Part shown: positions 1 through 8,667 of the stretch, piece after piece
Numbering within the stretch: the first letter of the stretch is position 1
Layout of the letters: each line of letters starts with the position of its first letter
Origin: JBGTLW01 sp964614575
GTDB lineage: Bacteria; Planctomycetota; Phycisphaerae; Phycisphaerales; Phycisphaeraceae
Length of the DNA: 16,186 nucleotides
NCBI GenBank assembly: GCA_964614575.1
Contig: CAZTLX010000083.1
Span: 1 to 16,186 of the forward strand
Direction of reading: 5' to 3'
Made by a program: the position numbers and the translations under genes
The notes under the pieces: model-generated
The model's database searches: none
Told to the model about the DNA's origin: nothing
Seen by the model: only the letters and a program-made list of their open reading frames with translations

Positions 1-456
1 ATCCTCACCTGACGGACGCCCCGCCCGCTTGCCGTTGCCGCTGATCACCTCGATCTTCCGCACCGCGTCGGTCGGCCGCTGGCGCGACCAGCGAAACACC
101 CCGACCCGCTCGATCGCCTTGACCACGCCGCGATCGATCTCGATCGCGTTGCGGCCGAACATCACCGCCAGCCCGAGCGACGCGATGAACCCGCCGGCCG
201 CGATAAACGGCACCGCGAACAGCACGGGAAACAGCGCAAACCAGCCGAAGCTCTCCGCCTCGCCATCGAACAGGCCGCCGAGCATCAACCAGGCCATGTT
301 CCCCGGGCCGAAGATAAACACCAGCCCGAAGGCAAGGGGGATCAGCCCGATCAGCCGGGCCTTGCCCAGCGGCCGTCGCGGCAGCTCGAACCGCACGCCA
401 TCGACCAACGGCACAGCCTCGAAACCCTCGCCTCGGGGATTGAACGCGGTAGGCAT
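1..456 (-). CDS. Two-helix membrane protein, C-terminus cut by window edge
   Basis: Reading leftward from an ATG at 456-454, the frame stays open for 152 codons to the window edge, so the C-terminus is missing. Residues 1-30 are soluble and contain VPLVDGVRFELPRRPLG. Two hydrophobic stretches follow, at about 33-62 and 72-100, each with Gly/Phe/Leu-rich membrane character. A basic segment (residues 101-152) contains NAIEIDRGVVKAIERVGVF and looks like the start of a small beta-rich cytoplasmic domain, similar in style to membrane-bound PH-like domains. I do not recognise the family and infer no function. There is no Shine-Dalgarno sequence. A TATCAT hexamer ends six bases before the ATG, which would suit a leaderless transcript. 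Codon-position GC bias favours this frame over the other open frames here. Confidence 0.65.
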   Translation of the reverse strand, partial: MPTAFNPRGEGFEAVPLVDGVRFELPRRPLGKARLIGLIPLAFGLVFIFGPGNMAWLMLGGLFDGEAESFGWFALFPVLFAVPFIAAGGFIASLGLAVMFGRNAIEIDRGVVKAIERVGVFRWSRQRPTDAVRKIEVISGNGKRAGRPSGED

Positions 457-462
457 GTGCGC

Positions 463-468
463 ATGATA
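463..468 (-). promoter_or_regulatory. Candidate -10 box for the leftmost gene
   Basis: On the minus strand TATCAT (5 of 6 matches to TATAAT) lies six bases upstream of the ATG at 456. No -35 match is visible. The spacing would put the transcription start at or next to the start codon, so the mRNA may be leaderless. Confidence 0.35.
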
Positions 469-548
469 ATTGCAATACCCACCCATGCAGCCCCCGAACT
501 CGCCCGTAACGCCAAACGTTTGCCCCGCGCCCCCAGGAAGGGCGAGTG

Positions 549-604
549 AGCGGTTAGCGGTTAGCTTTTAGCGGTTAGCAGTTAGCGGTTAGCCATTAGC
601 TATT
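549..604. repeat. Tandem heptamer array 1, AGCGGTT type, 8 units
   Basis: Eight consecutive 7-base units in perfect register: AGCGGTT, AGCGGTT, AGCTTTT, AGCGGTT, AGCAGTT, AGCGGTT, AGCCATT, AGCTATT. AGC and the final TT are invariant and variation is confined to positions 4-5. The array abuts the second array at 605 with no spacer. Non-coding 7-base tandem arrays occur in several bacterial groups, and this one has no open frame that makes sense. Confidence 0.9.
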
Positions 605-653
605 GGACATCGGACATTGGACATCGCACATCGGACATCGGACATCGGATATC
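605..653. repeat. Tandem heptamer array 2, GGACATC type, 7 units
   Basis: Seven consecutive 7-base units: GGACATC, GGACATT, GGACATC, GCACATC, GGACATC, GGACATC, GGATATC. The array continues the same 7-base register as the AGCGGTT array but with an unrelated unit, so the period is conserved across a sudden change of sequence. Confidence 0.9.
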
Positions 654-827
654 GATCTGCCGTCATTCGGTGGCTACTATGACCGCTTACCCCTCTGCGC
701 TCTTGGCGAGCTTGGCGCGCAGCAATCTGTCTTCGAGGACGATGATGAGGCTGGGGTGTATGAGGCTTCCCGCGTCACCTGTCGTGGGGGAGTCAGCGGA
801 TGCACACGAGCATGGCCGAGGTCGGTA

Positions 828-1025
828 TGGGAGATGTCTCAGGGTGAAGACATTTACCAGGAACCCCGCCTTGGATGCATTTAGGTAGGACAGACATTCT
901 TGTCTGTCACCGGCCCGAAGGGCCGGCCAAGCCGGATTTCGACCTGCGGTCGATCGACAGGCACGAATGCCTGTCCTACCCATTGGGTGTCATGAGGGTA
1001 AATGTTTTCACCGTGGGAGATGTCT
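828..1025. repeat. Nested inverted-repeat element, possible mobile-element relic
   Basis: GGTGAAGACATTTACC at 843-858 is repeated in inverted orientation at 997-1012 with one mismatch. Outside these arms TGGGAGATGTCT occurs at 828-839 and again at 1014-1025, but in direct orientation. Between the arms lies the separate palindrome 884-980. No transposase gene is present. The structure resembles the ends of a non-autonomous element, or an element into which a second palindromic repeat has inserted. The family is not identified. Confidence 0.6.
884..980. repeat. 97-base palindromic REP/MITE-like repeat
   Basis: GGTAGGACAG at 884-893 is matched exactly by its reverse complement at 971-980. The complementarity continues inward for a further 13 bases or so with three mismatches. 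Each arm also folds on itself: ACAGACA/TGTCTGT around TTCT on the left, and AGGCA/TGCCT around CGAA on the right. In the middle CCGGCCC and GGGCCGG form a third hairpin (910-925). The whole can form a cruciform with side hairpins, as expected of a dispersed intergenic palindrome. Confidence 0.75.
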
Positions 1026-1057
1026 GATTGAGCGGCCCGCTTCTCAGTGTCGGGCGT

Positions 1058-1063
1058 TATGAT
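1058..1063 (+). promoter_or_regulatory. Candidate -10 box for the symporter gene
   Basis: TATGAT (5 of 6 matches to TATAAT) lies 44 bases upstream of the TTG start at 1108. There is no good -35 at standard spacing. It would give a leader of roughly 35-40 bases carrying the GGAG ribosome site at 1096-1099. Confidence 0.3.
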
Positions 1064-1107
1064 CACGGGCCGTTTCCCGAATCGCCGCCGCCCCCGGAGC
1101 CGACCGC

Positions 1108-3063
1108 TTGGGCATTTCGCTTGCCGCACCGTTGTTTCTGGCCGACGCCGCCGGCCCGCTGGTTGAACTGCACTGGCTCGACTGGCTGGTGGTGGGTCTT
1201 TACGGCTTGGGGACGTTCGGGATCGCGTACTGGGCGATGCAGAAGGTCCACGACACGGGTGGGCTGCTGGTCGGCAAGCGCAAGCTCGGCAAGTGGATGA
1301 TGATGGCCGCGAGTTTCGCGGGCGGCACGAATGCCAATCACCCGATCGGGGTGTCGGCCGCGGCGTTCAAGGGCGGGATGCCGGGCGTCTGGCTGTCGCT
1401 GACGTGGATCCTCATCACGCCGTTCTTCTGGCTGTATCCCCCGGCCGTGCGTCGGCTTCGCATCGTCACGCCCATCGACCTGGTCCGCATGCGTTACGGC
1501 GCGACGATGGCGATGCTCTTCAAGATCGTCAAGCTGCTGACCATGCCGATCGCGATGGCGTTGGGGATCAAGTCGGCGGCGGTGGTGCTTGAGGTGATGA
1601 CCGGCGACGCGTTCCCCGGGCTGGCCGCGGACCTGGGTTTCACCGACCCGGCGACGCAGCGGGAGGTCGGCGCCGCGCTGGCCGCGGCGGCGATCGCGCT
1701 GCCCACGCTGATCTACACGCTGATGGGCGGGGTCATCGCGGCGTACGCCACGGACATCTTCCAGGGCTTGCTGATCATCATCCTCAGCTTCCTGCTGGTG
1801 CCTTTCGCGATCGTCCGGGCCGGCGGCGTCGAGCAGCTCAACGGGAAGGTGGATGAGACGTTCGCCGGGCTGTTTACGAGCGTGCAGGCCGACTTCGGGC
1901 CTTGGTGGATCTTCTGGTTCGCCATCGGGGTGCTGTTTAGCGCGGCGTTGAGCTCGATGGGGGGTGCCTTGGCGGCCAGGTCGGAGATGCAATCGCGGTT
2001 CGGGATGTTCGGGCTGGTCGCCAAGCGTTTCTGCACCGTCGGTTGGGGCCTGGTCGGCGTGCTGGCGCTGGTGCTCTACAGCAGCGACCCGGCGTTCGGC
2101 GGCGTGCTGGGCGCGGACGCGGACAAGGTCTTCCCCGTCGCGTCGGGCGACCTGCTGCCGGTCGTGCTGCGTGGGCTGATGGTCGCGTGCATCCTCGCCG
2201 CGGTCATGTCGAGCCTCGACGCCGCGCTGCTGGGCTTCGGCGGTGTCATGGTCAACAACGTCTACCAGGAACACTTTGTCAAGGGTGCGTCACCGAAGCA
2301 CTACCTGCTGATGACGCGCATCTTTGCGACCGTGGGGTTGATCACGGGCACCGCCGTTGCGTGGACGATCGACGACATCGTGGAGTTCACGACGATCGTC
2401 GAGCCATTGGGCGGCGTCATCGGCATCGCGGTGTTCGTGGCGCTGGTCTGGCGGCGGGTCACCGCGTGGGGCGCGATCACCTCCGTGATCGTCATCGCGC
2501 CGCTGTTCCTGGCGGTCAACAAGCCGGGCTGGGTGGTCCCCCTGACGCAGTTCAACCTCTTCGAGGCGATGTGGCTCCACCCGGTCGCCGACTGGATGCT
2601 CGGGCTCTATGGCCTGGACCCGGCGAATTACCTCAACGACGCCGGGCACTTCAGCACGCTGCCGGTGCAGGTCAAATACCCGATGTACCTGATCCCGACG
2701 CTGGGCATCCTCGTGATCGTCTCGCTGCTGACCCGGCAGCACGACGACCACGCGGTGGCGGAGTTTTACTGCCGGCTGGACACGCCGGTCGGCCAGGAAC
2801 ACAAGATCCGCGCCGCGGGATTCGAGGTCGATCAACTCGAACACCTCAACGAGCAGATCGACATCGATCAGCCCCAAAGCGACACCCAAGAGCGACTGCT
2901 GTTTGCCGACCTGCTCTACCTGCCCTGGTTGCTGGCCCGCGGGGAGGCCAGGCTCATGGACTACAAGTGGGATTGGATCGGGCTGTTCGGCTCGATCGTG
3001 TTTGTGTTGTTGTTCCTCTGGGCAGTTGATGCGCTGGGCAAGTGGCTATTGCTCGCGTCATGA
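1108..3063 (+). CDS. Sodium:solute symporter family (SSS) transporter
   Basis: This 651-residue polytopic inner-membrane protein should couple Na+ entry to uptake of a small solute; the substrate cannot be read from sequence. Helices begin near residue 22. Two family signatures are visible: GGVIAAYATDIFQG (about 207-220), the conserved Thr-Asp-x-x-Gln region, and MSSLDAALLGFGG (about 367-379), the Ser-rich helix that helps bind sodium. The N-terminal helical hairpin with AGGTNANHPIG (about 71-81) matches the unwound first helices of the LeuT-like fold. After the core, a soluble charged stretch at about 546-625 precedes one last helix, making the protein longer than the usual 480-550 residues. 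The TTG start at 1108 is supported by GGAG at 1096-1099. The downstream neighbour is convergent, so the gene is probably transcribed alone. Confidence 0.88.
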   Translation: MGISLAAPLFLADAAGPLVELHWLDWLVVGLYGLGTFGIAYWAMQKVHDTGGLLVGKRKLGKWMMMAASFAGGTNANHPIGVSAAAFKGGMPGVWLSLTWILITPFFWLYPPAVRRLRIVTPIDLVRMRYGATMAMLFKIVKLLTMPIAMALGIKSAAVVLEVMTGDAFPGLAADLGFTDPATQREVGAALAAAAIALPTLIYTLMGGVIAAYATDIFQGLLIIILSFLLVPFAIVRAGGVEQLNGKVDETFAGLFTSVQADFGPWWIFWFAIGVLFSAALSSMGGALAARSEMQSRFGMFGLVAKRFCTVGWGLVGVLALVLYSSDPAFGGVLGADADKVFPVASGDLLPVVLRGLMVACILAAVMSSLDAALLGFGGVMVNNVYQEHFVKGASPKHYLLMTRIFATVGLITGTAVAWTIDDIVEFTTIVEPLGGVIGIAVFVALVWRRVTAWGAITSVIVIAPLFLAVNKPGWVVPLTQFNLFEAMWLHPVADWMLGLYGLDPANYLNDAGHFSTLPVQVKYPMYLIPTLGILVIVSLLTRQHDDHAVAEFYCRLDTPVGQEHKIRAAGFEVDQLEHLNEQIDIDQPQSDTQERLLFADLLYLPWLLARGEARLMDYKWDWIGLFGSIVFVLLFLWAVDALGKWLLLAS

Positions 3064-3161
3064 TCACGGCACCGCGGTGGCGGGGTGACGCTTGAGGCGG
3101 CCCCGCGTCATGGCGTGGCGTCCGGGGGGGACAGGGTTTCGTCAAGCCGCGAGCGGCATGG

Positions 3162-4709
<1,548 letters not shown>

Positions 4710-5042
4710 GGATCATCCTTAGATTGGGTATCGATAGCGGCTGCGTCAATAACCGGGGGCGTGCCTGTTCCATTCCCGGAAGTCGCGGCCGAGATCAATC
4801 GGGGGGTGTGATGTATGTTAGCCGAATGCGCCCGCCGGGGAAATATCTTCGTCGGAGTTGCGTGTCACATATGCACTTACAGGCCCGGAGGCGTCGGCAT
4901 CCGCGGTGATGCTCAAGCGGGGGCGGTTCGCCGTCCGATAAGGCCCAAGTCGCCGATGGCTCAACGGTCGGGCCGCCACGTCCCGATATCCATGTCGCGG
5001 GCGGTGTGCGTCCGAGATTGTCCGACCGTTAAGGGGCTCGCA
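4710..5042. other. Divergent intergenic region
   Basis: These 333 bases separate the starts of the minus-strand glycosyltransferase and the plus-strand TolB-like lipoprotein, so promoters for both should lie here. The ribosome sites are clear at each end (AAGGA complement at 4716-4720; AAGGGG at 5031-5036). I found no promoter pair with good -35/-10 spacing, no repeat and no recognisable riboswitch. The frame of the lipoprotein stays open upstream to 4815 but reads as Arg/Cys-rich non-protein sequence. Confidence 0.5.
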
Positions 5043-6353
5043 ATGTCGTATCGCAAAGCAAGTTTTGCTCTTCTCGTCGCCGGCCTCGCGCTGGGCCAGG
5101 CCGGTTGCAGCCAGTTTTACAACGGCGCGTTGGGCTTAAGCCCCGACAAAAAGACCGCCTCGCCGGTCGCGGCCAAGGGCGCGACGGCCCAGGCCAACCC
5201 CGTGCCGCTCGCCGACCCCAACCCGATCCAGGTGCAGCCGCACAAGGTGGCCGGCCACTCCGAGCCGCGCTCCGACGATGCGATCGCCTTCGAAGACCCG
5301 GGCCGCGCCGCCCGCATGACCGATGGCGCGGTCCAGCCGCAATACGTCGCCAACCGGGCCGACGCGCCGATCAGCGCGTTGGGCCTCTTCGGGCAGATCC
5401 CGGCCGAAGACGGCGAGGGCAGCCCGATGGATGTGCCGGGCAACATCCGCCGCGTCACCTTCACCACCGAGGGCGCCGACTTCGACGTCGCGGTCCACCC
5501 CAGCGATTCGATGATCGTCTACGCCTCGACGAGTCACCGCGACACCGCCGATATCTACCTCAAGCGGGTCGATGGCTCGGCGGTGACCCAGCTCACCAAC
5601 GACCCGGCCAACGACGTGATGCCCGCGATCAGCCCCGACGGCAGCAAGATCGCCTTCGCCTCCGACCGCGGCGGCACGTGGGACATCTACCTCATGGATA
5701 TCGATGGTGGCCAGGCCGTGCAGGTCACCAACGACCGCTTCCAGAACCTGCACCCCAGCTTCTCGCCGGACGGCAAGCGGCTGGTGTACTGCTCGTTCGG
5801 CTCGTCGTCGGGGCAGTGGGAGCTGGTGGTCATCAACGTCGAGAACCCGGCGGTGAAGCAGCTCATCGGCCACGGGCTTTTCCCCGAATGGTCGCCCAAG
5901 GACGACACGATCGTGTTCCAGCGGGCCCGGCAGAAGGGCACGCGCTGGTTCAGCGTGTGGACGGTCGATCTGGTGAACAACGAGCCGACCAACTTCACGG
6001 AAGTGGCGGCCAGCGCGAACGCGGCGGTGATCACGCCTTCGTGGGACCCCTCGGGTGAACACATTGTTTTTTGCACCGTGCTTGAGCCGGGGTCCGATGA
6101 GCAGATAAGGCCAAGACAGGCCGACATTTGGGTCGTTCGGGCGGACGGCAGCGGGCGTTCGCGGCTCACCCAGGGCCGCCACAGCAACCTGCAGCCGACG
6201 TGGGCGGCGGATGGCTCGATCTTCTTCGTCTCCGACCGGGCGGGCGAGGGGGCCGAGAACGTCTGGACCGTCCGGCCGGACCAGGCGCTGCACCTGGTCG
6301 ATGGCGGGAAACGCAAAGCGCCTCAGACCGCCGAGGTCGCGACCGACCCGTAA
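5043..6353 (+). CDS. TolB-like PD40 beta-propeller lipoprotein
   Basis: The protein has 436 residues. Residues 1-22 form a lipoprotein signal with hydrophobic core FALLVAGLALG and ends GQAGC, so Cys22 is the likely lipidated residue; Gln at -3 is unusual. A Pro/Ala-rich linker (about 35-135) leads to a beta-propeller (about 138-430) with repeated PD40/WD40-like blades: TNDPANDVMPAISPDG, FASDRGGTWDIY, FQNLHPSFSPDG and SNLQPTWAADG. This resembles the TolB propeller, but TolB is normally a soluble periplasmic protein working with Pal, TolA, TolQ and TolR, none of which are here. A periplasmic scaffold at the outer or inner membrane is inferred. The ATG at 5043 was chosen because AAGGGG (5031-5036) and the signal peptide agree. 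A second lipoprotein gene follows after 82 bases. Confidence 0.8.
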   Translation: MSYRKASFALLVAGLALGQAGCSQFYNGALGLSPDKKTASPVAAKGATAQANPVPLADPNPIQVQPHKVAGHSEPRSDDAIAFEDPGRAARMTDGAVQPQYVANRADAPISALGLFGQIPAEDGEGSPMDVPGNIRRVTFTTEGADFDVAVHPSDSMIVYASTSHRDTADIYLKRVDGSAVTQLTNDPANDVMPAISPDGSKIAFASDRGGTWDIYLMDIDGGQAVQVTNDRFQNLHPSFSPDGKRLVYCSFGSSSGQWELVVINVENPAVKQLIGHGLFPEWSPKDDTIVFQRARQKGTRWFSVWTVDLVNNEPTNFTEVAASANAAVITPSWDPSGEHIVFCTVLEPGSDEQIRPRQADIWVVRADGSGRSRLTQGRHSNLQPTWAADGSIFFVSDRAGEGAENVWTVRPDQALHLVDGGKRKAPQTAEVATDP

Positions 6354-6435
6354 GCGACGTGGGCCCGCGAGGCCCGATCCGTTCGAAAATCACGCGTCGG
6401 CGGAGGCCCGACGCAAAGAACCCCGGCAGGATGCC

Positions 6436-7221
6436 ATGACAAGTAAACAGGCCATGCTGGCCCTGATCGCCACGGTGATAGCGCTGCCGACGATGAACGG
6501 CTGCGGCTATCAGGGTGCCGCGCGCCGCGACCCGCGCCCCTCGGCTCCGTATGCCGAGCGGCAGGTCTGGGCGGTGGCTCCGCTGCGCAACGAATCGGGC
6601 AGCCGCTTTGCCGATGGCATCGCGGTCGCCGACGACCTCACGCAGCAGCTCACGCTGGTCCGTGGCATCGACACGCTGCCGGTCAACCGGGTGCTCGCCG
6701 CGATGGCGTCGTTGAACCTCGCCGCGGTGACCTCCAAGGCCGACGCGTTGCGGCTGCGGCAGGCGCTGGACGCCGATGCCCTGGTCGCCGGGACGCTCAC
6801 CGCGTGGGACCCCTACGACCCGCCGAAGATCGGCATCGCCGTCGAGCTCTACTTCGACCCGGTGCATCCTTCGCGTTCGTTCGATTCCCGCCGACTGACG
6901 TGGGCGGGGACCGAGGGCGGGACGATCCCCGGCCGCGGCTACCAGACGCCCGACCAACCGGTCACCGCCATCAGCGACTTCTACGACGCCGCCGACCCGG
7001 TGACGCGTGATCAACTCGAAGACTACGGCAAGCGCCGCGGCATCAACGAGGGCAAGTTCGAGCATAACGCCCGGATGTTCCGCATCAGCATGGACCTGTA
7101 CAGCGAATTCGTGAGCCACCAGGTCTGCTCACGGCTGCTGGCCTCGGAGCGCGTCCGTCAGACGCCGCCCGACCCCGCGCAGCAAACGCAGACCCCGCGG
7201 CTCACCCAGGCCTCGCCCTGA
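6436..7221 (+). CDS. Putative lipoprotein, CsgG/LpoB/TolB-N-like alpha-beta domain
   Basis: The protein has 261 residues. The signal MTSKQAMLALIATVIALP is followed by TMNGC, so Cys23 is the likely lipid anchor. Residues about 43-140 begin with VWAVAPLRNESGSRFADGIA, then a helix, a GIDTLPVNRVLAAM segment, and ALDADALVAGTLTAWDPY. The order strand (VAPLRN), helix, strand, helix and ALVAGTL strand is typical of small outer-membrane-associated domains such as CsgG, LpoB and the TolB N-terminal domain. I therefore infer that fold but not a function. The C-terminal part (about 180-250) is polar and helical. The start was chosen for AGGA at 6428-6431 and the signal peptide. Upstream codons in this frame overlap the previous gene and are rejected. 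It probably belongs to the same transcription unit as the TolB-like gene. Confidence 0.7.
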   Translation: MTSKQAMLALIATVIALPTMNGCGYQGAARRDPRPSAPYAERQVWAVAPLRNESGSRFADGIAVADDLTQQLTLVRGIDTLPVNRVLAAMASLNLAAVTSKADALRLRQALDADALVAGTLTAWDPYDPPKIGIAVELYFDPVHPSRSFDSRRLTWAGTEGGTIPGRGYQTPDQPVTAISDFYDAADPVTRDQLEDYGKRRGINEGKFEHNARMFRISMDLYSEFVSHQVCSRLLASERVRQTPPDPAQQTQTPRLTQASP

Positions 7222-7241
7222 CGCCAAGCACCGCCACGTGG

Positions 7242-7262
7242 CCGTGCCTCGCGGGGGCACGG
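7242..7262 (+). promoter_or_regulatory. Hairpin covering the ribosome site of the next gene
   Basis: CCGTGCC (7242-7248) pairs perfectly with GGCACGG (7256-7262) around a seven-base loop. The right arm contains the first two bases of GGAG (7261-7264), the only plausible ribosome site for the gene starting at 7269. The stem could mask translation, or it may simply be an intercistronic hairpin. There is no T tract. Confidence 0.4.
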
Positions 7263-7268
7263 AGCGTG

Positions 7269-7571
7269 ATGGTGCCCGAACCGGCAGACCAACCTCAATC
7301 CGACCGAATCCCCGGCGGCGCCCCGGCGGCGCCCGCGGCGATGCCCTGCGTGCAGGTGCCCCGCCACGACGGTGAACTGGTGCTGGTCAAAGACGGCCAG
7401 CGCTACGTCTTTAAGTGCGCCCCCGGCGCGGAGAAAGAGCTGCTGAGCCAGCTCGCCGCCATGGCGCAAGACCCCGCTCACGAATTGACCTGGTTCGACG
7501 CCGCGGTGCTCAGCCACCAGCTCGGACGCAGCATGCAACACACGATCGGGGGCCTGAACAAGGCCTCGTGA
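7269..7571 (+). CDS. Small protein of unknown function upstream of xerC
   Basis: This 100-residue protein has no signal peptide or membrane helix. Residues 1-25 are Pro/Ala/Gln-rich and probably disordered. Residues about 33-50 (HDGELVLVKDGQRYVFKC) look like a beta hairpin. From about 51 on, two helices contain PGAEKELLSQLAAMAQD and LTWFDAAVLSHQLGRSM. The ordered, typical composition argues that it is a real protein. I do not recognise the family. It lies 47 bases after the second lipoprotein gene and 50 bases before xerC, on the same strand, so co-transcription is likely. GTG at 7266 and ATG at 7269 are both possible starts; ATG was chosen because it leaves a workable gap after GGAG. Confidence 0.6.
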   Translation: MVPEPADQPQSDRIPGGAPAAPAAMPCVQVPRHDGELVLVKDGQRYVFKCAPGAEKELLSQLAAMAQDPAHELTWFDAAVLSHQLGRSMQHTIGGLNKAS

Positions 7572-7621
7572 CCGCTTCACCCACCGTCGCCCACAAAGCG
7601 ACCGCAGCAAGGATTGACGCC

Positions 7622-8647
7622 ATGGCGGACCAGACTCCTCCCACCTCACAGTTCATCGAACAATTCACAGATTACCTGAGCTTCGAGCGCCACTTCAGCC
7701 CATACACCGCCCGCTGCTACGGCGCGGACCTGAGGCAGTATGTGGAGTTCCTCGTCGAGGGCGTGGACGACCAAGCCGTACAGGACCAGGGCGTGGTCGC
7801 TTTAGCGACCCACGCAGACAACGGCTCATCCGCGACCGCCACGCTCACCGTCGCCGACCTGCGCCTGCGTGAAACCGACGCCATGACCATCCGCGGGTTC
7901 CTCACCCACCTCGATGGCTTCGGCTACTCCGCCGCGACCACCGCCCGCAAGATCGCCACCCTCCGCTCCTTCTACAAGTGGATGGTCAAGCGCGGCCACA
8001 TCGACACCAACCCGATGCTCCTGATCCGCACGCCCAAGCAGACCAAGCGCCTGCCCAAGGCCATCACCGTCGAGCAGGTCGAGAAACTGCTCAGCTCGCC
8101 CGACAACCGCGAGACGCTCGGCGCCCGCGACCGCGCGATCCTCGAAACGCTTTACTCCACCGGCGTGCGCGTCAGCGAACTGGTGGACCTCAACCGCAAC
8201 GACCTCGACCACGCCGCCCAGACCATGCACGTCCGCGGCAAGGGCAAGAAGGAACGCATCGTGCCGCTGGGCAGCCACGCCATGGCCGCGATCCGTCACT
8301 ACCTCACCCTCCTCGAACCCGACCAGCGCTTCACCAAGCTGCGGCAGGAATCGATGATGAACCCCGCGGTCGCCCTGTTCGTCAATAAGAACGGCGGGCG
8401 GCTGTCCTCCCGCTCGGTCCGCCGCAAGCTCGATAAGTACCTCAAGGGCGTCGGACTCGACCCGTCGATCAGCCCGCACACCCTCCGCCACTCCTTCGCC
8501 ACGCACCTGCTCGACAACGGTGCCGACCTGCGCAGCGTGCAGGAACTGCTGGGCCACCAGTCGCTCTCCACCACGCAGATCTACACGCACCTCTCGTCGA
8601 TGCGCCTCCGCACCGCCTACGACCAGGCCCACCCCCGCGCCGTGTAA
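7622..8647 (+). CDS. xerC: Tyrosine recombinase XerC
   Basis: The enzyme resolves chromosome dimers at dif, normally as a XerC/XerD heterotetramer. The protein has 341 residues. The N-terminal core-binding SAM-like domain (about 9-125) is followed by the catalytic domain (about 145-335). All catalytic residues are visible: Arg183 (TGVRVSEL), Lys207 (RGKGKKER), His286 and Arg289 (SPHTLRHSF), His312 (LLGHQSLS) and nucleophile Tyr321 (TQIYTH). The ending YDQAHPRAV fits XerC rather than XerD. It is about 40 residues longer than E. coli XerC (298) because of an insertion at about 45-82 in the core-binding domain. The ATG at 7622 has AAGGA at 7610-7614 with a seven-base spacer. The last gene before the terminator at 8724; no transposon or integron features accompany it. 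Confidence 0.9.
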   Translation: MADQTPPTSQFIEQFTDYLSFERHFSPYTARCYGADLRQYVEFLVEGVDDQAVQDQGVVALATHADNGSSATATLTVADLRLRETDAMTIRGFLTHLDGFGYSAATTARKIATLRSFYKWMVKRGHIDTNPMLLIRTPKQTKRLPKAITVEQVEKLLSSPDNRETLGARDRAILETLYSTGVRVSELVDLNRNDLDHAAQTMHVRGKGKKERIVPLGSHAMAAIRHYLTLLEPDQRFTKLRQESMMNPAVALFVNKNGGRLSSRSVRRKLDKYLKGVGLDPSISPHTLRHSFATHLLDNGADLRSVQELLGHQSLSTTQIYTHLSSMRLRTAYDQAHPRAV

Positions 8648-8667
8648 CGCAAGCCTGCCCCCCCAAG

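Larger units (their letters stand above)
457..1107. other. Gene-free stretch with repeats
   Basis: About 650 bases separate the minus-strand membrane protein from the symporter. I see no convincing gene: the short open frames conflict with each other, lack ribosome sites and run through the repeats. The stretch contains a heptamer double array (549-653), about 175 bases of ordinary-looking sequence, a nested inverted-repeat element (828-1025) and a possible -10 box for the symporter (1058-1063). The middle part (about 660-830) may be a decayed remnant of a mobile element, but no domain can be recognised. Confidence 0.6.

Noticed and set aside
549..653. CRISPR array
   Set aside because: Units are seven bases with no unique spacers, and no cas gene is present.
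603..983. Short open frames on both strands in the repeat-rich spacer
   Set aside because: They run through the heptamer array and the palindromes, contradict each other and have no ribosome site; a transposase fragment was considered but no motif could be recognised.
1063..2274. Long open frame on the minus strand (about 400 codons) antisense to the symporter
   Set aside because: The product is Arg/His/Asp/Gln-rich with no hydrophobic or domain structure, typical of the antisense of a GC-rich gene; the symporter reading is unambiguous.
4815..5042. N-terminal extension of the TolB-like lipoprotein
   Set aside because: The extra 76 residues are Arg/Cys-rich and would bury the signal peptide; the ribosome site AAGGGG fits the ATG at 5043.
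7622..8647. XerC homologue as the integrase of a mobile element
   Set aside because: It ends in the XerC-type YDxAHPRA motif and lies in an operon of ordinary genes, and I saw no att-like direct repeats, tRNA or cargo genes.
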